9,685 nt of DNA, from NCBI GenBank assembly GCA_029268325.1, contig JAJUGC010000049.1:1-9685 (forward strand). The letters are read 5' to 3'. The DNA is from Gammaproteobacteria bacterium. GTDB lineage: Bacteria; Pseudomonadota; Gammaproteobacteria; Pseudomonadales; Oleiphilaceae. Of this stretch, positions 5,946 through 9,685 are shown piece after piece. Position 1 is the first letter of the stretch; the number at the start of each line of letters is the position of its first letter. A program made the translations under genes and the position numbers. The notes beneath the pieces are model-generated. The model ran no database searches, had not been told where the DNA came from, and saw nothing but the letters and a program-made list of their open reading frames with translations.

Positions 5946-6550
5946 GGCGAATGAATCACGCACAGAGCTGTAAATCTTCCGGTCAGCCCTTGGCAAGGGC
6001 ATCCCGTTGGTGGCTGGCGGTGTCGGCATCTTGCTTGCTGGCGGTTTGTACCACCGGTCCCTATGCGCCGCCCCCTCCGGTCATCGCGCCACAGCCGGAG
6101 GCGCCCGCGACACGGGAATCGGGTCCCCAGACGCTGCCACCGTCATCCCCCACACCTTCCACCCAGTCGCCCAGCATGGAATCTTCCCGGACGATTGCCC
6201 GGGGGGTGCGGACTGAACGGGTCCAACCTACGGCTGCGGCCCGGGCCTTGATCCAGAGAGCCCAGGCTGAGCGTCGGGCGGGAAACTATAGTCAGGCCGC
6301 CAGCTTGCTGGAACGGGCCCAGCGCATGTCGCCCCAGGCTGCGGATGTGTATTTGGAGCTGGCCTTGGTGAAAGCCGCGGAAGGGGCCTATGCCCAGGCT
6401 GAGCAGTTTGGCCAGAAGGCGATTTCGTTGTCAGGTAGTGATGAGGGGTTCCGGCGCCAGACCTGGCAGGTGATTGCCGACATTCGTGAGGCCCGGGGGG
6501 ATCGAGCGGGGGCTGCTGAAGCGCGTCGGCTGGCGGCGCGGCAAGGCTGA
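5942..6550 (+). CDS. lpoP: TPR-containing, probably envelope-anchored protein; likely LpoP-type activator of PBP1b
   Basis: The 202-residue protein has an N-terminal hydrophobic stretch (about 22-36) ending in LLAVC (C36), a Pro/Ser/Thr-rich linker (about 40-80), and a C-terminal half of tetratricopeptide-like helical hairpins (about 98-131, 133-165, 170-200), with typical features such as AGNYSQAASLLERA and GAYAQAEQFGQKA. In Pseudomonas a TPR lipoprotein of this design, encoded next to the PBP1b gene, is LpoP, which activates PBP1b from the outer membrane. The layout and adjacency here fit that role. The start codon overlaps the mrcB stop (ATGA), with GAGG 8 bases before it, so translation is probably coupled. 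An alternative ATG lies at 5951. The lipobox is odd: V precedes the Cys where G, A or S is usual. LpoP function is inferred from context and architecture, not from close sequence matching. Confidence 0.75.
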   Translation: MRRMNHAQSCKSSGQPLARASRWWLAVSASCLLAVCTTGPYAPPPPVIAPQPEAPATRESGPQTLPPSSPTPSTQSPSMESSRTIARGVRTERVQPTAAARALIQRAQAERRAGNYSQAASLLERAQRMSPQAADVYLELALVKAAEGAYAQAEQFGQKAISLSGSDEGFRRQTWQVIADIREARGDRAGAAEARRLAARQG

Positions 6551-6596
6551 CCAAGGTTAGGTCAGTGCCGGAGCAGATTCCGGCACTGACTGGTCA
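6548..6596. terminator. Strong hairpin between convergent lpoP and hemL, probable bidirectional terminator
   Basis: GTCAGTGCCGGA (6561-6572) pairs perfectly with TCCGGCACTGAC (6579-6590), a 12-bp GC-rich stem with a 6-base loop. Outside it TGACCA (6548-6553) can pair with TGGTCA (6591-6596), giving an extended structure with a one-sided 7-base bulge. It fills almost the whole 49-base gap between the two stop codons. No T-run follows on either strand, so efficiency as an intrinsic terminator is uncertain, but position and symmetry argue for a shared 3'-end element. Confidence 0.65.
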
Positions 6597-6599
6597 AGA

Positions 6600-7880
6600 T
6601 CAAAGACGCTTAAACACGCGCTCGGCCGCCTCCAGGGTGAGGCGCACTTCTTCCTCGCCATGGGCGGAGGAAACGAAGCCGGCTTCAAAGGCTGACGGCG
6701 CCAGATAGATGCCTTCTTCCAGCATACCGTGGTAGAACTTTTTGAAGCGCTCCAGGTCGCAGGCGGTGGCCTGGGCATAATGGGTCACCTGGGGCGCATC
6801 CGTGAAGAAGAATCCGAACATGCCGCCCACCTGGTTGCAGGTCAGGGGAATATTGGCAGCCTTGGCCCGCTCCACCAAACCCGTGGTCAGCGCCTGGGCA
6901 GTTTGACTGAGGCGCTCATGGAAGCCGGGTGCGGAGACTTCTTCCAGCATGGTGAGGCCCGCCTGCATGGCCAGGGGGTTGCCCGACAAGGTGCCTGCCT
7001 GGTACACCGGCCCCAACGGCGCAATATGCTCCATGATCTCCCGGCGTCCGCCGAAAGCACCGACAGGAAGGCCCGCGCCAATCACCTTGCCCAGGGTGGT
7101 CAGGTCCGGCTTGATGTTGTAGTGGGCCTGGGCGCCACCCAGGGCGACCCGGAAGCCGGTCATCACCTCATCAAAAATCAGCACGCTGCCATACTGGTCG
7201 CACACTTCCCGCAGGCCTTCCAGGAATCCGGGCACCGGGGGGATACAGTTCATGTTGCCGGCCACCGGCTCGACAATGATGGCGGCAATTTCCGAGCCGA
7301 CCTCGGCAAACACCTTTTTCACTTCGTCCAGGTCGTTGTAGGTCAGCGTCAGGGTTTGGCTGGCCAGGGCCGCCGGTACGCCCGGTGAGTTGGGAACCCC
7401 CAGGGTGAGGGCGCCGGAGCCGGCTTTCACCAGCAGGGAGTCCGCATGGCCGTGGTAGCAGCCTTCGAATTTTACGATCTTGTCACGGCCGGTGTAGCCC
7501 CGTGCCAGGCGGATGGCGCTCATGGTGGCCTCGGTGCCGGAACTCACCATGCGCACCATTTCAATGGAGGGAATCAGCTCGCAGACTTTCTCCGCCATGT
7601 CGATCTCGATGCGGGTGGGGGCGCCGAAACCCAGGCCATCTTCCAGCTGCGCCCGTACCGCCGCCAGGACTTTGGGATGGGCATGGCCGAGAATCATCGG
7701 GCCCCAGGAGCCCACGTAGTCGATATAGCGGCGTCCGTCTTCATCAATCAGGTAAGCGCCTTCGCCGCGCTTGAAGAACACCGGCGTGCCGCCCACGCCG
7801 CGAAAGGCGCGAACCGGAGAGTTCACACCACCGGGAATATGCTGTTGGGCACGTTCAAACAGAGTATCGGATTGAGTCAT
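6600..7880 (-). CDS. hemL: Glutamate-1-semialdehyde 2,1-aminomutase HemL
   Basis: HemL is a PLP enzyme that moves the amino group of glutamate-1-semialdehyde to make 5-aminolevulinate, the last step of the C5 route to heme and other tetrapyrroles. The 426-residue product has the family length (E. coli 426). The PLP-binding lysine is K265 in TTLGKVIGAGLPVGAFGG. D237 in FDEVMTGFR contacts the PLP ring nitrogen, and SSGTEATMSAIRLARG (113-128) forms the phosphate site. GGVNSPVRAF (17-26) and GCYHGHAD (140-147) are also characteristic. I chose ATG 7880 because the product then begins MTQSDTLFERA like its relatives; the open frame runs 23 codons further but those lie inside thiE. The ribosome site is weak (GGA about 10 bases upstream). 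hemL is last in the leftward cofactor cluster, 13 bases after thiE, so it probably relies on readthrough from thiE. Confidence 0.97.
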   Translation of the reverse strand: MTQSDTLFERAQQHIPGGVNSPVRAFRGVGGTPVFFKRGEGAYLIDEDGRRYIDYVGSWGPMILGHAHPKVLAAVRAQLEDGLGFGAPTRIEIDMAEKVCELIPSIEMVRMVSSGTEATMSAIRLARGYTGRDKIVKFEGCYHGHADSLLVKAGSGALTLGVPNSPGVPAALASQTLTLTYNDLDEVKKVFAEVGSEIAAIIVEPVAGNMNCIPPVPGFLEGLREVCDQYGSVLIFDEVMTGFRVALGGAQAHYNIKPDLTTLGKVIGAGLPVGAFGGRREIMEHIAPLGPVYQAGTLSGNPLAMQAGLTMLEEVSAPGFHERLSQTAQALTTGLVERAKAANIPLTCNQVGGMFGFFFTDAPQVTHYAQATACDLERFKKFYHGMLEEGIYLAPSAFEAGFVSSAHGEEEVRLTLEAAERVFKRL

Positions 7881-7893
7881 GTCAGAGATTCCG

Positions 7894-8526
7894 TCAGGTA
7901 AATAGATTGGCAAATTGAGTGGCGCGCTGTTGCACGTCCGGACCATCAAACAAAGCGTTGATCACCGCTATCAGGTCGGCACCGGCCTCAATCAGGCCGG
8001 GAGCATTGTCCTGAGTGATCCCGCCGATCGCCACGACTGGCAGTTCCAGGGCCTGTTTGGCCTCGCTTAACAGAGACAAGGGGGCCGGTTTGGCTTCTGG
8101 CTTGGTCGGCGATGGAAAAAAACTGCCAAAGGCCACATAGCTGGCCTGTTGGGCCCGGGCTTCCCGGGCAAACTCCAGGGAGGCATGGCAGGTGGCGCCG
8201 ATAATTGCATCTGGCCCTAAGCACCGGCGCGCCTCCAGCAGGCTGCCATCGCCACGCCCCAGGTGTACACCTGCTGCGCCTACTTGCAGGGCAAGTTCCA
8301 GGTCGTCATTGATCAACAATGGGCAGCCTAGATGCTGGCAGAGTTGCTGCAGGCGCTGGGCCCGTTCTATGCGTTCCTCGGGGTTACCCAGTTTGTCCCG
8401 GTACTGAACCAGCACCGCGCCGCCCCGAATGGCCGCTTCCACGGCTTCGTACAGGCGTTCTCCGGGCAGTAGCTGGGCGTCGGTGATGGCATAGAGGCCC
8501 CGGGCGTTCCAGGCAGAACGGCTCAT
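7894..8526 (-). CDS. thiE: Thiamine-phosphate synthase ThiE
   Basis: ThiE joins HMP pyrophosphate and the thiazole phosphate to give thiamine monophosphate, releasing pyrophosphate. The 210-residue TIM-barrel protein is of normal length. Family signatures in order: GLYAITD (10-16), VQYRDK (40-45, the Q/R/K substrate and pyrophosphate contacts), LINDDLELAL (71-80), AGVHLGRGD (85-93, with metal-binding D93), GATCHA (110-115), YVAFGSFFPSPTK (130-142, phosphate loop and TK) and VAIGGI (165-170). FGSFF replaces the more usual FGPVF, a small variation. The start ATG overlaps the thiD stop by 4 bases (ATGA) and GGAG lies 5 bases before it, so ThiD and ThiE are probably made together, fitting consecutive steps. 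The thiazole branch genes are not in this window. Confidence 0.96.
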   Translation of the reverse strand: MSRSAWNARGLYAITDAQLLPGERLYEAVEAAIRGGAVLVQYRDKLGNPEERIERAQRLQQLCQHLGCPLLINDDLELALQVGAAGVHLGRGDGSLLEARRCLGPDAIIGATCHASLEFAREARAQQASYVAFGSFFPSPTKPEAKPAPLSLLSEAKQALELPVVAIGGITQDNAPGLIEAGADLIAVINALFDGPDVQQRATQFANLFT

Positions 8527-9314
8527 ATGTTCTCCGGGTTTTTCCAGATCCGGCGGGGGAAGTGCTGTCCCCGTCCGAGCCGCTCGCCTTGGCGCAGGCT
8601 TTCATAGGTATAGGCCTGGGCTTTGGCACAGGCTTCTTCCAGGCTCCAGCCCCGGGCGAGTCCCGCGGCCACGGCACTGGCCAGGGTGCAGCCGGAGCCA
8701 TGATAGATAAAGGGCAGACGCGGCCACTCCCATTTGATCATGGCGCCATCCGGTCCGTGCAGGGTGTTGATAATGGTGTCCCCTTCATCATCCCCGCCGG
8801 TGATCAGCACCTGGTCGCAGCCCTGGTTGAGCAACACCTGGGCGGCCGGTTCCCGCTCCTTCTGGCCGCTGAGCCGGAAGGCTTCCGGGCTATTGGGGGT
8901 CACCACTGTGGCGCGGGGCATCAGTAGTCGGCCCATGGCCTCCTGCATGGGATCGCTGGCGAGAGCACCACCGCCGGAGGCGCCGAGTACCGGGTCCATC
9001 ACCACGGGAACCTGAGGATGTTGGGAGAGGATTTCCGCAACGGCTTCAATCACGGCCACATCCCCGAGCGCGCCGAGCTTGAAGGCGGCCACGGGCAGGT
9101 CTTCCAGCACCAGCTTGGCCTGGCGTAACAACATGGCGGCATCGACCGGATTATTTTCCAGCAGGCCGCGGCTATCCTGCACCGTCAGGGCGGTGATGAT
9201 GGGGGCGGCGTGGCAACCCAGGGCGGCGATGGCCTCGATGTCGGCCGAAATGCCGGCGCCACCCACGGGATCCAAGCCGGAAAAGCAGACAACAATGGGG
9301 CGATTGCGGATCAT
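8523..9314 (-). CDS. thiD: Hydroxymethylpyrimidine/phosphomethylpyrimidine kinase ThiD
   Basis: ThiD phosphorylates HMP and then HMP phosphate to make the pyrimidine substrate of ThiE. The 263-residue ribokinase-fold protein shows SGLDPVGGAGISADIEA (12-28, substrate and phosphate loop), ITALTVQDSRG (40-50), VMDPVLGASGG (105-115), TPNSPEA (139-145) and the catalytic anion hole HGSGCT (205-210, C209). One residue stands out: the family's KxGML motif reads KLGAL here, with A82 where methionine is usual near the pyrimidine pocket. The C-terminal stretch after the catalytic motif (211-263) is somewhat long but typical of pseudomonad-type ThiD. The start ATG has AAGGA 7 bases upstream and follows hemJ after 11 bases. 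It overlaps thiE by 4 bases. The alternative, a salvage-only pyridoxal kinase-like member, is less likely beside thiE. Confidence 0.94.
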   Translation of the reverse strand: MIRNRPIVVCFSGLDPVGGAGISADIEAIAALGCHAAPIITALTVQDSRGLLENNPVDAAMLLRQAKLVLEDLPVAAFKLGALGDVAVIEAVAEILSQHPQVPVVMDPVLGASGGGALASDPMQEAMGRLLMPRATVVTPNSPEAFRLSGQKEREPAAQVLLNQGCDQVLITGGDDEGDTIINTLHGPDGAMIKWEWPRLPFIYHGSGCTLASAVAAGLARGWSLEEACAKAQAYTYESLRQGERLGRGQHFPRRIWKNPENI

Positions 9315-9325
9315 ATTGGAATCCT

Positions 9326-9685
9326 TCAGAAAGGTTTAACAACAGCCAGTATGACGGCACCGATCAGGATGAATACTGGAAACTCATTGAAGACGCGATA
9401 GAACCGATGGCTACGCTGGTTGCGGTTGTCCCGGAACTGCTTGACCAGATGGCCGCAGTACAAATGGTACAGAACCAGGATTGCCACCAGGGTGAGCTTG
9501 GCATGCAGCCAGCCCATTTGCAGGAATCCGGGGGTGAGGTAGATCAGCCAGATACCCAGGGCGATGACCGCGATCATGGAGGGTGTGGTAATCCCCCGGT
9601 AGAGTTTGCGTTCCATAACCTTGAAACGCTCCTGGCTGATTTCGTCTTCGCTCATGGCATGGTACACGAACAGGCGCGGCAGATA
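9326..9685 (-). CDS. hemJ: HemJ, protoporphyrinogen IX oxidase (N-terminus beyond the window)
   Basis: HemJ is an inner-membrane protein that oxidises protoporphyrinogen IX to protoporphyrin IX, the step before iron insertion, in bacteria lacking HemY or HemG. The visible 119 residues begin in frame at the window edge with YLPRLFVYHA, the conserved end of the first helix region in this family. About 20 to 25 residues, including the start, lie beyond 9685. Three further hydrophobic segments are visible (about 35-51, 60-81 and 101-117 of the visible part). EISQERFKVMERKLYRGITTPSM links the first and second helices, and the protein ends AVVKPF. The GTG at 9667 is not the true start, because the open frame upstream of it reads as conserved HemJ sequence. 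It is first among the visible leftward cofactor genes, 11 bases ahead of thiD. Together with hemL it brackets tetrapyrrole synthesis. Confidence 0.92.
   Translation of the reverse strand, partial: YLPRLFVYHAMSEDEISQERFKVMERKLYRGITTPSMIAVIALGIWLIYLTPGFLQMGWLHAKLTLVAILVLYHLYCGHLVKQFRDNRNQRSHRFYRVFNEFPVFILIGAVILAVVKPF

Noticed and set aside
6729..7388. 219-codon plus-strand open frame opposite hemL
   Set aside because: It lies wholly within hemL on the other strand and its translation shows no family features.
7881..7949. 23-codon N-terminal extension of hemL
   Set aside because: It overlaps the thiE 3' end and has no HemL-like sequence. The ATG at 7880 matches the known N-terminus and length.
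9315..9325. TPP riboswitch in front of thiD
   Set aside because: The gap between hemJ and thiD is only 11 bases, too short for the element. Any such switch would have to be upstream of hemJ, outside the window.
9326..9667. HemJ starting at the GTG at 9667 as a complete 113-residue protein
   Set aside because: The frame continues to the window edge and encodes YLPRLF, part of the conserved HemJ helix, so the gene is cut by the edge.
1..9685. Mobile elements, CRISPR arrays, tRNA or rRNA genes, phage or defence genes
   Set aside because: None was seen on either strand; the coding density and housekeeping content leave no room for an accessory island.

Overview
This 9.7 kb window is an ordinary, gene-dense piece of a gammaproteobacterial chromosome. 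The evidence is the set of gene families and their closest recognisable forms: DksA with the CDSC/CIDC zinc finger, SfsA, class B PBP1b with a TPR-type partner gene as in pseudomonads, HemL, split ThiE and ThiD, and HemJ. Base composition is moderately GC-rich and even, and I see no insertion sequence, phage gene, tRNA, rRNA or CRISPR array. A member of the Pseudomonadales, Oceanospirillales or Cellvibrionales is likely. I cannot name a genus.

Left part (1-1498): dksA runs leftwards and sfsA runs rightwards from a shared, AT-richer intergenic region of about 245 bases. That region holds a cluster of short inverted repeats on the dksA side. The first 11 bases may be the first codons of gluQ, which follows dksA in many relatives.

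Middle left (1553-3461): a leftward two-gene unit encodes a 523-residue protein, made of an aminoglycoside-phosphotransferase-like kinase domain followed by a P-loop kinase domain, and a 108-residue Rieske [2Fe-2S] protein. They are 10 bases apart. Neither has a function I can assign, and this pair is the least understood part of the window.

Middle right (3603-6550): a rightward operon encodes the bifunctional peptidoglycan synthase PBP1b (mrcB/ponB) and, overlapping it by 4 bases, a short TPR protein that fits LpoP, the PBP1b activator known in Pseudomonas. A strong 12-bp hairpin closes the operon.

Right part (6600-9685): a leftward cofactor cluster has the order hemJ (cut by the window end), thiD, thiE, hemL, with gaps or overlaps of 11, -4 and 13 bases. 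It combines an early tetrapyrrole step (glutamate-1-semialdehyde to 5-aminolevulinate), a late one (protoporphyrinogen IX oxidation) and the two central thiamine pyrimidine steps. No TPP riboswitch is visible within the window.

All large genes look intact. The only truncations are at the window edges. I found no clearly new system. The points worth following are the kinase-Rieske pair, the atypical lipobox of the LpoP-like protein, the dksA leader structure, and an unusual residue in ThiD.
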